From Micromonospora wenchangensis (GTDB taxonomy: Bacteria > Actinomycetota > Actinomycetes > Mycobacteriales > Micromonosporaceae), in the NCBI RefSeq assembly GCF_002210435.1, contig NZ_MZMV01000001.1, forward strand, positions 1 through 64,000: a stretch of DNA of 64,000 nucleotides, in the 5' to 3' direction. Numbering within the stretch: position 1 is the stretch's first letter; each line of letters begins with the position of its first letter. This document shows positions 18,048-28,449 of the stretch, piece after piece. Below the pieces are notes generated by a model. The model had not been told where the DNA came from. It searched no databases and saw only the letters and a program-made list of their open reading frames with translations. The position numbers and the translations under genes were made by a program.

Positions 18048-19646
18048 CTACTCGTCGCGCAGGTCGGCCGCGCTCGCGGCGGTCGCCCCGATCGAGTCGG
18101 CCGCCGAGGTGAGCAGGTCCGCCCCGAGCGCCTGGTCGACGGTGAGGGTCATCAGGGTCTCGCCGCCGGCCTCCCGACGGGCCACCTGCATGGCGGCGAT
18201 GTTGATGCCGGCCTCGCCGAGCAGCGTGCCGACGGTGCCGACCACGCCCGGCCGGTCGGCGTACCGCAGGAAGAGCAGGATGCCCTCCGCGCCGATCTCC
18301 ACGTCGAAGCCGTCCACCTCGGTCAGCTTGATGACGTCGCGGGCGCCGGTGTGGGCGACCGTGCCGGAGACGCTGACCGTACGACCGTCGGGCAGCGCAC
18401 CCCGCACGGTGACCAGGTTCGGGTGGTCGACCGTCTCGGCCTGGGTGGCGAGGGTCACCTCGACGCCCCGCTCGGCGGCCAGGTGCGGCGCGTTGACGTA
18501 GGTGACCTGATCCTCGACCACCGAGCTGAACAGCCCCTTGGTGGCGGCGAGCTTGAGCACCGACACGTCGTGGTTGACGATCTCGCCGCGCACCTCGACG
18601 GTGACGCTGGCGGCCACCCCGCCGGCCACGGCGGTGAACGCCCGGCCCAGCTTCTCGGCCAGCGGCAGCAGCGGCCGGACGTCCTCGGCGACGACGCCGC
18701 CGGCCTGCACGTTCACCGCGTCCGGCACGAACTCGCCCTGCAACGCCAGCTTGACGCTCTTGGCCACGGCCAGACCGGCCTTGTCCTGCGCCTCGTGGGT
18801 GGACGCGCCCAGGTGCGGGGTGGCCACCACGTTGTCGAAGGCGAACAGCGGCGAGGAGGTGCACGGCTCCTTGGCGTACACGTCGACACCGGCGCCGGCG
18901 ACCCGGCCCTCGGCGATCGCGTCCGCGAGGGCCTGCTCGTCGACCAGGCCACCCCGGGCGGCGTTGACGATCCGGACGCCCGGCTTGACGATCGACAGCT
19001 CCTTCTCGCCGATCAGGCCGACCGTCTCCGGGGTCTTCGGCAGGTGGATCGAGATGAAGTCGGCCTCCCGCAGCAGTTCCTCCAGCCCCACCAGGCGGAC
19101 GCCGAGCTGGGCGGCACGGGCCGGCTGGATGTAGGGGTCGTACGCGATCAGCCGGGTGCCGAAGGCGGCGATGCGCTGGGCGAACAGCACCCCGATGCGG
19201 CCGAGGCCGACCACGCCGACGGTCTTGCCCTGCAACTCGACGCCCGTGTACTTGGACCGCTTCCACTCGCCGGCCTTGAGCGCGGCGCTGGCGCTGGCGG
19301 TGTTGCGCGCGACGGCGAGCAGCAGCGCGACGGCCTGCTCGGCGGCGGAGACGATGTTGGAGGTGGGGGCGTTGACGACCATGACGCCCCGCGCGGTGGC
19401 GGCCGGGACCTCGACGTTGTCCAGCCCGACGCCGGCCCGGGCGACCACCTTCAGGCGCGGCGCGGCGGAGACCGCCTCGGCGTCGATCTGCGTGGCACTG
19501 CGCACGATGACCGCGTCGGCCTCCGCCAGCGCGGAGAGCAGGGCCGGGCGGTCGGTGCCGTCGACGTGGCGCACGTCGAAGTCGTGCGCGAGTACCTCGA
19601 TGGCGGCGGGGGCGAGTTCTTCGGCGATCAGTACGACAGGATTCAT
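18048..19646 (-). CDS. serA: D-3-phosphoglycerate dehydrogenase
   Basis: A 532-residue long-form SerA. The order is a substrate-binding segment, the Rossmann NAD domain (VGVVGLGRIGVLFAQRI), the catalytic region with ATPHLGASTHEAQDKAG, an allosteric substrate-binding domain and a C-terminal ACT domain (ILLFLRYADRPGVVGTVGTLLG), typical of actinobacterial SerA with serine feedback. It commits 3-phosphoglycerate to serine. The ATG at 19646 follows GAGG and a -10-like TAATAC at 19664-19669. It is downstream of ilvC on the same strand but separated by 513 bases, so it probably has its own promoter. Confidence 0.96.
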   Translation of the reverse strand: MNPVVLIAEELAPAAIEVLAHDFDVRHVDGTDRPALLSALAEADAVIVRSATQIDAEAVSAAPRLKVVARAGVGLDNVEVPAATARGVMVVNAPTSNIVSAAEQAVALLLAVARNTASASAALKAGEWKRSKYTGVELQGKTVGVVGLGRIGVLFAQRIAAFGTRLIAYDPYIQPARAAQLGVRLVGLEELLREADFISIHLPKTPETVGLIGEKELSIVKPGVRIVNAARGGLVDEQALADAIAEGRVAGAGVDVYAKEPCTSSPLFAFDNVVATPHLGASTHEAQDKAGLAVAKSVKLALQGEFVPDAVNVQAGGVVAEDVRPLLPLAEKLGRAFTAVAGGVAASVTVEVRGEIVNHDVSVLKLAATKGLFSSVVEDQVTYVNAPHLAAERGVEVTLATQAETVDHPNLVTVRGALPDGRTVSVSGTVAHTGARDVIKLTEVDGFDVEIGAEGILLFLRYADRPGVVGTVGTLLGEAGINIAAMQVARREAGGETLMTLTVDQALGADLLTSAADSIGATAASAADLRDE

Positions 19647-19663
19647 CGGTCCTCGTAGACGTC

Positions 19664-19669
19664 GTATTA
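19664..19669 (-). promoter_or_regulatory. putative serA -10 box
   Basis: TAATAC on the minus strand, 17 bases before the serA ATG, the best sigma-70-like hexamer in this stretch. The corresponding -35 is weak. Confidence 0.4.
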
Positions 19670-20049
19670 GGTTGGCCGGGGCGACCGGACGCCGCGATGC
19701 GCCCTACGCCGATCCGTGCCGTGGCCGTCGGTGCCGGTCACGCACCTCACCAAGGATCGTAGGGGGCGCTCCGGCCGGCATGTCCCGGTCTGCGGGGTGA
19801 GGGCCCTCACACAGGGTTGTCGCACGCCTGTCATCCCCCGTTCATCCGGCCCGGGAGCGCGGCGGGTGGGTCGTTCGGGGCCGATGAGGCATCGATCACC
19901 CCGTCCCGCCTGGTGAACCGGCCACCGTGCACCGCGACGGCGACCGGCGGATGGGTGAGCCGGGGCGGGTCCGGTGGCGGCCCGACGGGACGGGCGGCAG
20001 TGACCCGGCCCCGGCGCAGTCCGGGCCGCCCGGGAGGTGGTCACGCACA

Positions 20050-20097
20050 AAGCGGTATGACTGGCAGGCATATTTATGCCTGCCAGTCATACCGCTT
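20050..20097. repeat. perfect palindrome, 23-bp arms
   Basis: Positions 20050-20072 are the exact reverse complement of 20075-20097, with a 2-base TT centre and an AT-rich core. It lies about 60 bases beyond the ilvC stop. It could be the ilvC terminator, although its arms are far longer and less GC-rich than the other terminators here, and only a short T-run (TTT) follows on the minus strand. Confidence 0.9.
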
Positions 20098-20159
20098 CAC
20101 GTCAGCAGATCACCCGGCCCACGACACGCCCGAGCCGGGGCACGGGTACGGCCGACGGG

Positions 20160-21242
<1,083 letters not shown>

Positions 21243-21758
21243 TCAGGCGGCGCGCAACGAGGGGCCGGCGGTGATCGACCGCGAGCCGCGCCCGATCGCC
21301 ACCGTGCCGGACTGGACCATCTCCTTGATCCCGAACGGCTCCAGGTCGCGCAGCAGCGCGTCGAGCTTGTCGGGGGTGCCGGTCGCCTCGACGGTGAGGG
21401 TGTCCGGCGCGACGTCGACCACCCGGGCCCGGAACAGGGCGACCGTCTCCAGCACCTGCGCGCGGGCGGTGCGGTCGGCGCGGACCTTGACGAGCAGCAG
21501 CTCCCGCGCCACCGAGACCTGCGGGTCCAACTCGACGATCTTCAGCACGTTGACCAGCTTGTTGAGCTGCTTGGTGACCTGCTCCAACGGCGACGAGTCG
21601 GCGTTGACCACGATGGTGATCCGGGAGACGTCGGGGTTCTCGGTCTCGCCGACGGCCAGGCTGTCGATGTTGAAGCCGCGCCGGGAGAACAGGCCGGAGA
21701 CCCGGGCCAGGACACCCGGCTTGTTCTCCACCAGCACGGACAGGGTGTGCAGGGTCAT
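21243..21758 (-). CDS. ilvN: acetolactate synthase small (regulatory) subunit
   Basis: A 171-residue regulatory subunit with an N-terminal ACT domain (HTLSVLVENKPGVLARVSGLFSRRGFNI, then VSRITIVVNADSSPLEQVTKQL) and the second half that contacts IlvB. It activates the catalytic subunit and confers valine feedback inhibition. It sits 66 bases downstream of ilvB and is co-transcribed with it. Start ATG 21758 has only a weak ribosome site, consistent with coupling to ilvB translation. Confidence 0.96.
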   Translation of the reverse strand: MTLHTLSVLVENKPGVLARVSGLFSRRGFNIDSLAVGETENPDVSRITIVVNADSSPLEQVTKQLNKLVNVLKIVELDPQVSVARELLLVKVRADRTARAQVLETVALFRARVVDVAPDTLTVEATGTPDKLDALLRDLEPFGIKEMVQSGTVAIGRGSRSITAGPSLRAA

Positions 21759-21824
21759 GCCACCGTCTCGCTTCGCTCGGTCGGGCCGTGCCCGCGCACG
21801 GTCCCGGGGAATCGGTCACTCATC

Positions 21825-23708
21825 TCAGATGTCGTCCTCGTCGAACGCCGGGCGGACGCCCCGGGCGAACATGATCTCGTCGTTGCTGGTGCCGGCGGCC
21901 ACCATCGGCCAGACCATCGCGTCCTTGCCGACCGTGAAGTCGATCACGACAGGTGCGTCGGTGATCGCCATCGCCGCCTCGATCGTCTTGTCGACGTCCT
22001 CGGCGTTCTCGCAGCGTAGGCCGACACAGCCGAGCGCCTCGGCCAGCTTGACGAAGTCCGGGATGCGGTGCTTGTGGGTGCCCAGCTCGGTGTTGGAGTA
22101 GCGCCCCTCGTAGAACAGGGTCTGCCACTGCCGGACCATGCCCAGGTTGCCGTTGTTGATCACCGCGATCTTGACCGGGATGCCCTCCAGCGCGCAGGTG
22201 GCCAACTCCTGGTTGGTCATCTGGAAGCAGCCGTCGCCGTCGACCGCCCACACCACCGTGTCCGGCCGGCCGGCCTTCGCGCCCATCGCCGCCGGGACGG
22301 CGTACCCCATGGTGCCGAGGCCGCCGGAGTTGAGCCAGGTGCCCGGCTTCTCGTACGAGATGAACTGGCTGGCCCACATCTGGTGCTGGCCGACCCCGGC
22401 CACGTAGATCGCGTCCGGGCCGACGATCTCGCCCAGCCGCTTGATCACGTACTGCGGGGAGAGGGTGCCGTCGGCCGGCTCGTCGTAGCCCAGCGGGTAC
22501 CGCTCGCGCAGGTCGTCGAGCTGGTGCCACCAGTCGTGCAGGTCCGTCCGGCGGCCGGCCTTGTGCTCGGTGGTCACCGCCGCGATCAGCTCGTCGATGA
22601 CGTGCTTGGCGTCACCGACGATCGGGACGTCGGCGTGCCGGTTCTTGCCGATCTCGGCCGGATCGATGTCGGCGTGCACCACCGTGGCGTCCGGGGCGAA
22701 CGAGTCGAGCTTGCCGGTCACCCGGTCGTCGAACCGGGCCCCCAGCGCCACGATCAGGTCGGCCTTCTGCAGGCCGTAGACGGCGGCGACGGTGCCGTGC
22801 ATGCCGGGCATGCCCAGGTGCTGACGGTGCGAGTCGGGGAACGCGCCCAACGCCATCAGCGTGGTCACCACCGGGATGCCGGTCAGCTCGGCGAGCTGGC
22901 GCAGCGACTCGGTCGCGCCGGCCTTGAGCACCCCGCCGCCGACGTAGAGCACCGGCCGGCGGGCGCTGCTCATCAGCCGCGCCGCCTCCCGGATCTGCTT
23001 GCCGTGCGGATGCAGGGTCGGCCGGTAGCCGGGCAGGTCCAGGGTGGGCGGCCAGGAGAAGGTGGTCGCCGCCTGGAGGACGTCCTTGGGGATGTCCACC
23101 AGCACCGGCCCGGGACGCCCGGTCGCCGCCAGGTGGAACGCCTCGGCGAGGACCTGCGGGATCTCCTCGGCGTTCTGCACCAGGAAGTTGTGCTTGGTGA
23201 TCGGCAGGGTGATGCCCTGGATGTCCGCCTCCTGGAAGGCGTCCGTGCCGATCATCGGCCGGGCCACCTGACCGGTGATCGCGACGATCGGCACCGAGTC
23301 CATGTACGCGTCGGCGATCGGGGTGACCAGGTTCGTCGCGCCCGGCCCGGAGGTGGCGATGCAGACGCCGACCCGGCCGGTGGCCTGCGCGTACCCGGTG
23401 GCGGCGTGTCCCGCGCCCTGCTCGTGCCGGACCAGGATGTGCCGCACCGAGGAGTCGTAGAGCGGGTCGTAGGCGGGCAGGATCGCCCCGCCGGGGATGC
23501 CGAAGACGACGTCGACGCCGAGCGCCTCCAACGACCGCACCAGCGAGCCGGCACCGGAGACCGGGACCGGCCCGGACGGCCGTACGGCCGGGGTGGCCGG
23601 CGCGGCGGCGCGCGGCGGGGTGGTGTGGTCGGCGTCGCCGGCCGGCTCGGTGACCGTACGGGCCCGCCGGGCGGAGTGGGCGAGGGTCTCTGGCGTGGGT
23701 CTCGTCAT
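21825..23708 (-). CDS. ilvB: acetolactate synthase large subunit
   Basis: A 627-residue ThDP enzyme. An N-terminal polar extension of about 45 residues precedes the PYR domain ([30 protein letters not shown]). The middle domain and the PP domain with [14 protein letters not shown] and the ThDP/Mg motif follow. It condenses two pyruvates, or pyruvate and 2-ketobutyrate. It heads ilvB-ilvN-ilvC. Its long leader carries a 17-codon ORF and two hairpins, the second a terminator, so expression is attenuated by branched-chain amino acid supply. Confidence 0.97.
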   Translation of the reverse strand: MTRPTPETLAHSARRARTVTEPAGDADHTTPPRAAAPATPAVRPSGPVPVSGAGSLVRSLEALGVDVVFGIPGGAILPAYDPLYDSSVRHILVRHEQGAGHAATGYAQATGRVGVCIATSGPGATNLVTPIADAYMDSVPIVAITGQVARPMIGTDAFQEADIQGITLPITKHNFLVQNAEEIPQVLAEAFHLAATGRPGPVLVDIPKDVLQAATTFSWPPTLDLPGYRPTLHPHGKQIREAARLMSSARRPVLYVGGGVLKAGATESLRQLAELTGIPVVTTLMALGAFPDSHRQHLGMPGMHGTVAAVYGLQKADLIVALGARFDDRVTGKLDSFAPDATVVHADIDPAEIGKNRHADVPIVGDAKHVIDELIAAVTTEHKAGRRTDLHDWWHQLDDLRERYPLGYDEPADGTLSPQYVIKRLGEIVGPDAIYVAGVGQHQMWASQFISYEKPGTWLNSGGLGTMGYAVPAAMGAKAGRPDTVVWAVDGDGCFQMTNQELATCALEGIPVKIAVINNGNLGMVRQWQTLFYEGRYSNTELGTHKHRIPDFVKLAEALGCVGLRCENAEDVDKTIEAAMAITDAPVVIDFTVGKDAMVWPMVAAGTSNDEIMFARGVRPAFDEDDI

Positions 23709-23795
23709 GGCGGTTCAGGCCTTCGGCTGGAGTTGGGTGGAGCTGCTACGACAGGTGCGACGGGGGCGGTGGCCCGCCCCGGTGGTTCCGACGGC

Positions 23796-23829
23796 AATAA
23801 AAACGGCCCTCGTGCAGATGCACGGGGCC
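23796..23829 (-). terminator. intrinsic terminator of the ilvB attenuator
   Basis: On the minus strand GGCCC and GTGCA pair with TGCAC and GGGCC in a hairpin with small internal mismatches (23805-23829), followed by a GTTTTTATT run. It lies about 90 bases upstream of the ilvB ATG. Confidence 0.85.
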
Positions 23830-23859
23830 AGCGCACTCTCGACAGCGGGAGAGTGCGCT
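23830..23859 (-). promoter_or_regulatory. first hairpin of the ilvB attenuator
   Basis: Perfect 11-bp stem (AGCGCACTCTC with GAGAGTGCGCT) around an 8-nt loop. Its first base is the last base of the leader stop codon, and its 3' end abuts the terminator hairpin. Confidence 0.7.
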
Positions 23860-23912
23860 CAGGTAAGTACTCGCAGCGACCGGTTCGACGACATGGGCCA
23901 AGCCTGACGCAT
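23859..23912 (-). CDS. ilvB leader peptide (17 residues)
   Basis: ATG 23912 opens a 17-codon ORF, MRQAWPMSSNRSLRVLT then TGA. Leu (CTG), Val (GTA) and Leu (CTT) codons cluster just before the stop; GTA and CTT are rare in this DNA. The stop overlaps the first attenuator hairpin. Regulation by leucine/valine charging is inferred from this layout. Confidence 0.65.
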   Translation of the reverse strand: MRQAWPMSSNRSLRVLT

Positions 23913-23947
23913 CTCACGCGATGAGTCAACTGATCCCACATGTTGGT

Positions 23948-26362
23948 TCACGAACGGGGGACGCCGTCCCCGTTGGGGGTCTCGTCAACCGGCCCGGCCT
24001 GCGCGGACTCCTCGTACGCCGGGCGCGGCGCGGGCGTCGCCGGGGATGCCGGTGGGTGGGATCGCAGCCGGGGCAGCAGCGGCGACGGGGTGGGTCGCCG
24101 CGGCGGGGGCGGCGGGGCCGGCGGCGCCGACGCGGGGCGCGCGCCCGGCGAGGTGGCCGCCTCCAGCATCGCCTCCAGGTGCTCGGCCGGCACCCCCCAG
24201 CCGAAGAGCGCGCCCTGGCCGAACCGGCAGCCGGCGGCGACCACCGCGGCCAGCTCGGCCGGGTTGGTGACCCCCTCGGCGATCACCTCCAGGCCGAGCT
24301 GGTGGCCCAGCCGCATGACGATGTCGACCATCGGGGCGAACGCCGGCCCGTCCCGGCCCACCGGGCGGACCGGCTCGTGCTCGGCGACCAGGCTGTGGTC
24401 GATCTTGAGGATGTCGATCGGCAGCCGGCGCAACTGGCCCAGCGACGAGTACCCCGCACCGAAGTCGTCCAGCGCGATCCGTACCCCGGTCCGCCGCAGC
24501 GCGGTCAGCCGGCGGATCAGCTCGTCCAGGTCGGTGGCGACGGCGTGCTCGGTGACCTCCAGCACCAGCCGCTGCGGCGGCACGTGGTGGGCGCGCAGCG
24601 CCTCGGCCACCTGCACCACGTACTCCGGGGCGTGCAGCTCGCGCGGGGAGACGTTGACCGACACCCAGACGTCGTGGCCGTCGGCGAGCCAGCGGGAGAG
24701 CTGCCAGCACGCCTGGTGCAGCACCCAGGCACCCAGCTTGGCGATCATCCCGCACTCCTCGGCCAGCGGGATGAACTCGTCCGGCCGGACGTTGCCCAGC
24801 TCGGGGTGGTGCCAGCGCAGCAGCGCCTCGGCACCCACCGGCCGCACCGAGGGCAGCGACGCCACCGGCTGGAAGGCCAGCCGCAGCTCGTCGCGCTCGA
24901 TCGCGCCACGCATCTCGTGCTCCAGCCGGGTACGCCGGGTCAGCAGTCGGTCGTAGCTGCCGTCGTACCGCTCGATCCGGTTCTTGCCGCGCTGCTTGGC
25001 GTAGCGCAGGGCCAGGTCGGCGTGGCGCAGCAGGCCGACCACGTCCGGATCGTCGCCACCCTGGCCGGCCACCCCGATGCTGACCGAGAGGAAGACCGCG
25101 CCGCCCTCCTGCTCGTACGGCCGGCCGAGCACCCCCAGCAGCCGCTCGGCCACCACGTCCGCGTCGGTCGGCCGGCCCCGCATCAGCACCGCGAACTCGT
25201 CGCCGCCGAGCCGGGCGGCCAGGTCACCGGGGCGCAGGTTGCTCCGCAGCCGCCGCCCCACCTCGGCGAGCACCATGTCGCCGACGTCGTGGCCGCGCAT
25301 GTCGTTGACGTTCTTGAAGCCGTCCAGGTCGAGGCCGAGCAGCACGCAGCCGCCCCCCTCGGTGGCGCAGCGCTGCATCTCCCGCAGCAGCCCACGCCGG
25401 TTGGCGAGGGTGGTCAGCGGGTCGGTGTGGGCCAACTCCCGGAAGTGCGCCTCCCGGTCGGCCAGCCGGTGGGCGTAGCTGCGGACGTCGTTGAGGGTGA
25501 GGTACTGCCGGGTGACCAGGGCGAAGCCCTCCAGGCTGCCGGCGATGATGCCCAGCGCGTCGAACCGGCCGCCCTGGACGAGGTGGTACATCGCCGAACC
25601 GGCCATCGCCACCATCGGGATGAACGCGTACTCGCCGTCGCGGCGGATCAGGTCGATGTCGACCTGGCCGGGGGCGTCCACCCGGTGCACGGCGAGCGCC
25701 CCGGCGAGCATGCCCACGGCCAGCAGCGCGGCACCGGTCAGCGCCATCGCCGAGCCGCCCTGGCAGACCCCGGCGGCCAGGCCGAGACCTCCGGTGGCGG
25801 TCGCGGTGATGCCGACGCCGAGCACGGCCAGCCGGGCCCGCGGGCCCTCGGCGCGGGCCACCACGATCGCGGTGAGGCCGGCGGTGAGCGCCACGGTCAC
25901 CGACGCGAGCAGGATGGCCGGGCAGGCGCTCGGCGTCGCCGGCCCGAGCAGCCGGGTCGGCTCCGAGAAGAGCACCCAGCCGACGAACCAGATCGCGGCG
26001 GCCACGGTCAACCCGTCGAGCAGCAGCCGCGCGGCGGCGGCCCGGGCCACCATCGCGCCGGGCAGGCGGAGCAGACCCGCGCAGTAGCCGAGCCCGCTCA
26101 GCGCGGTGCCGACCGCGATCAGCGACGCCCAACCCATCCCCTGAGCGCGCGGGTGCGCCCCGTGCTCGGTCGCGCCGAGCACCGCGACGGTGCCGGCGAC
26201 CAGGGTGGCCAGGGCGACCGTGGCGGCCACGGCGAACAGCAGGTGCGCCTGGCGGTGCGGCCCGCCACGCCGCCGGGCCGAGTCGGCCAGCAGTGCGGTG
26301 GCGGCGACGGCGAGCAGGCCGCTCAACACCGCCACGGCGACCATGCCCGGGGGTAAACGCAC
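23948..26362 (-). CDS. membrane GGDEF-EAL c-di-GMP enzyme
   Basis: An 804-residue protein. About eight hydrophobic helices span residues 1-290. The diguanylate cyclase domain carries an intact GGDEF (386-390) preceded by an RxxD inhibitory site (RPGD, 377-380). The EAL domain has EALLRW (512-517), the [10 protein letters not shown] loop and a KIDHSLV block, so both activities look possible. A Pro/Ala-rich tail of about 70 residues ends it. Start is GTG 26362, with ATG 26344 as alternative. It lies immediately upstream of the ilvB leader on the same strand, so read-through into the attenuator is possible. It probably senses an input in the membrane. Confidence 0.93.
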   Translation of the reverse strand: MRLPPGMVAVAVLSGLLAVAATALLADSARRRGGPHRQAHLLFAVAATVALATLVAGTVAVLGATEHGAHPRAQGMGWASLIAVGTALSGLGYCAGLLRLPGAMVARAAAARLLLDGLTVAAAIWFVGWVLFSEPTRLLGPATPSACPAILLASVTVALTAGLTAIVVARAEGPRARLAVLGVGITATATGGLGLAAGVCQGGSAMALTGAALLAVGMLAGALAVHRVDAPGQVDIDLIRRDGEYAFIPMVAMAGSAMYHLVQGGRFDALGIIAGSLEGFALVTRQYLTLNDVRSYAHRLADREAHFRELAHTDPLTTLANRRGLLREMQRCATEGGGCVLLGLDLDGFKNVNDMRGHDVGDMVLAEVGRRLRSNLRPGDLAARLGGDEFAVLMRGRPTDADVVAERLLGVLGRPYEQEGGAVFLSVSIGVAGQGGDDPDVVGLLRHADLALRYAKQRGKNRIERYDGSYDRLLTRRTRLEHEMRGAIERDELRLAFQPVASLPSVRPVGAEALLRWHHPELGNVRPDEFIPLAEECGMIAKLGAWVLHQACWQLSRWLADGHDVWVSVNVSPRELHAPEYVVQVAEALRAHHVPPQRLVLEVTEHAVATDLDELIRRLTALRRTGVRIALDDFGAGYSSLGQLRRLPIDILKIDHSLVAEHEPVRPVGRDGPAFAPMVDIVMRLGHQLGLEVIAEGVTNPAELAAVVAAGCRFGQGALFGWGVPAEHLEAMLEAATSPGARPASAPPAPPPPPRRPTPSPLLPRLRSHPPASPATPAPRPAYEESAQAGPVDETPNGDGVPRS

Positions 26363-26458
26363 GACCTCAACTGTGCCGGATCGGCGCCCGCCACGGGGTA
26401 CCGGGTGTGCAACTGTTGGGACACGGCGCGCGCGGTGGGAGCCCCCCGCCGGGCGGTG

Positions 26459-26464
26459 TAAGAC
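26459..26464 (+). promoter_or_regulatory. putative -10 box for leaderless ilvD
   Basis: TAAGAC lies eight bases before the ilvD ATG at 26473, placing the expected transcription start at or next to the start codon. Confidence 0.4.
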
Positions 26465-26472
26465 TGGTACCC

Positions 26473-28320
26473 ATGCCTGAGCTGCGGTCGAGGACCTCCA
26501 CCCACGGTCGGACGATGGCCGGCGCCCGGGCCCTCTGGCGGGCCACCGGGATGACCGACGACGACTTCGGCAAGCCGATCGTCGCCATCGCGAACAGTTT
26601 CACCCAGTTCGTCCCCGGTCACGTGCACCTGAAGGACATGGGTGGCCTGGTCGCGGACGCGGTGGCCGAGGCCGGCGGGGTGGGGCGCGAGTTCAACACC
26701 ATCGCCGTGGACGACGGCATCGCCATGGGCCACGGCGGGATGCTCTACTCGCTGCCCAGCCGGGAGCTGATCGCCGACGCGGTCGAATACATGGTCAACG
26801 CGCACTGCGCGGACGCGCTGGTCTGCATCTCGAACTGCGACAAGATCACCCCCGGGATGCTGCTGGCCGCGCTGCGGCTCAACATCCCGACGGTCTTCGT
26901 CTCCGGCGGCCCGATGGAGGCCGGCAAGACGGTGGCGATCGAGGGCGTCGTGCACTCCAAGCTCGACCTGATCGACGCGATGGTCGCCTCCTCCAACGAA
27001 GCGGTCACCGACGACCAGCTCGGTGAGATCGAACGGTCCGCCTGCCCGACCTGCGGCTCCTGCTCCGGCATGTTCACCGCCAACTCGATGAACTGCCTCA
27101 CCGAGGCGATCGGCCTGGCCCTGCCCGGCAACGGCTCGACGCTGGCCACCCACGCCGCGCGCCGGTCACTGTTCGTCGAGGCCGGCCGCACCGCCGTCGC
27201 GATCGCCAAGCGCTGGTACGACCACGACGACGCCTCCGTGCTGCCCCGCGCCGTCGCCAACCGCAAGGCGTTCGACAACGCGATCGCTCTCGACGTGGCG
27301 ATGGGCGGGTCGACCAACACGATCCTGCACCTGCTCGCCGCCGCCCGCGAGGCCGAACTCGACTTCGGCGTCGCCGACATCGACGCCATCTCCCGGCGGG
27401 TGCCCTGCCTGGCCAAGGTCGCCCCGAACTCGCCGAACTACCACATGGAGGACGTGCACCGCGCCGGTGGCATCCCGGCCATCCTCGGTGAACTCGACCG
27501 CGCCGGCCTGCTGCACCGCGACGTGCACGCCGTGCACTCCCCCTCGCTGGCCCAGTGGCTCACCGACTGGGACGTCCGGGGCGGCTCACCCCTCCCCGAG
27601 GCGGTCGAACTGTTCCACGCCGCGCCCGGCGGGGTGCGCACCATCGAACCGTTCTCCACCACCAACCGCTGGTCCACCCTGGACACCGACGCCGCCGAGG
27701 GTTGCGTGCGGGACCGGGAACACGCCTACACCGCCGACGGCGGGCTGGCCATCCTGCACGGCAACCTCGCGCCCGAGGGCTGCGTGGTGAAGACCGCCGG
27801 GGTGCCCGAGGAGTGCCTGACCTTCCGGGGCCCGGCCAAGGTTTACGAGTCGCAGGACGACGCGGTCGCCGCGATCCTCGCCAAGGAGGTCGTCGCCGGG
27901 GACGTCGTGGTGATCCGCTACGAGGGCCCCAAGGGCGGCCCCGGCATGCAGGAGATGCTCTACCCCACCTCGTTCCTCAAGGGGCGCGGGCTGGGCCGGT
28001 CCTGCGCGCTGCTCACCGACGGCAGGTTCTCCGGCGGCACCTCCGGGCTGTCCATCGGGCACGCCTCCCCCGAGGCCGCCTCCGGTGGGCTGATCGCCCT
28101 GGTCGAGCCCGGCGACGAGATCGTCATCGACATCCCGGCCCGGTCGATCGAACTGAACGTGCCCGACGACGTGTTGGAGGCCCGGCGGGTGGCGCAGGAG
28201 AAGCGGGACCGGCCGTACACCCCGCTCGACCGGCAGCGTCCGGTGTCCGCCGCCCTGCGCGCGTACGCCTCGATGGCGACGTCGGCCAGCGACGGCGCGT
28301 ACCGCCGCGTGCCGGAGTAG
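26473..28320 (+). CDS. ilvD: dihydroxy-acid dehydratase
   Basis: A 615-residue IlvD. The iron-sulfur cysteines are in [12 protein letters not shown] and [19 protein letters not shown]. Other family blocks are [34 protein letters not shown], and [22 protein letters not shown] near the C-terminus. It makes the 2-keto acids of Val and Ile from IlvC products. The ATG at 26473 follows a -10-like box directly, with no ribosome site, so it is probably leaderless. It is divergent from the GGDEF-EAL gene and is the last core metabolic gene before the defence island. Confidence 0.97.
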   Translation: MPELRSRTSTHGRTMAGARALWRATGMTDDDFGKPIVAIANSFTQFVPGHVHLKDMGGLVADAVAEAGGVGREFNTIAVDDGIAMGHGGMLYSLPSRELIADAVEYMVNAHCADALVCISNCDKITPGMLLAALRLNIPTVFVSGGPMEAGKTVAIEGVVHSKLDLIDAMVASSNEAVTDDQLGEIERSACPTCGSCSGMFTANSMNCLTEAIGLALPGNGSTLATHAARRSLFVEAGRTAVAIAKRWYDHDDASVLPRAVANRKAFDNAIALDVAMGGSTNTILHLLAAAREAELDFGVADIDAISRRVPCLAKVAPNSPNYHMEDVHRAGGIPAILGELDRAGLLHRDVHAVHSPSLAQWLTDWDVRGGSPLPEAVELFHAAPGGVRTIEPFSTTNRWSTLDTDAAEGCVRDREHAYTADGGLAILHGNLAPEGCVVKTAGVPEECLTFRGPAKVYESQDDAVAAILAKEVVAGDVVVIRYEGPKGGPGMQEMLYPTSFLKGRGLGRSCALLTDGRFSGGTSGLSIGHASPEAASGGLIALVEPGDEIVIDIPARSIELNVPDDVLEARRVAQEKRDRPYTPLDRQRPVSAALRAYASMATSASDGAYRRVPE

Positions 28321-28350
28321 TCCGGCCCGGTTGATCGGCTCCACGTCAGC

Positions 28351-28388
28351 GATGTAGCGGTATCCCCACCCGGGGACACCGCTACATC
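28351..28388. terminator. bidirectional terminator between ilvD and brxHI
   Basis: GATGTAGCGGT pairs with ACCGCTACATC, with an inner TCCCC/GGGGA stem. A weaker outer repeat (TTGATCG near 28331, CGATCAA near 28410) extends it. Lies between convergent stops at 28320 and 28450 and marks the left edge of the defence island. Confidence 0.75.
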
Positions 28389-28449
28389 GGCCCGAACGAG
28401 TCGATCAAACGCCAGCCGGCCCCGCGCGGGTTCCCGAACCCGGCGGCGG

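Larger units (their letters stand above)
19647..20159. other. intergenic region between ilvC and serA
   Basis: 513 bases with no supported gene. It contains the serA -10-like box, GC-rich filler and a 48-base perfect palindrome at 20050-20097. Open frames on both strands here are artefacts of the palindrome or GC bias. Confidence 0.6.

Noticed and set aside
23921..26356. Very long plus-strand open frame opposite the GGDEF-EAL gene
   Set aside because: Composition is His/Gln/Gly/Arg-rich, typical of an antisense frame in GC-rich DNA; the minus strand has clear GGDEF and EAL domains. The same applies to long antisense frames over pglZ, pglW and the nuclease-helicase genes.
28331..28420. Inverted repeat at the left island edge as an integrase attachment site
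   Set aside because: No integrase, tRNA gene or matching direct repeat is visible, and the position between convergent genes fits a terminator.
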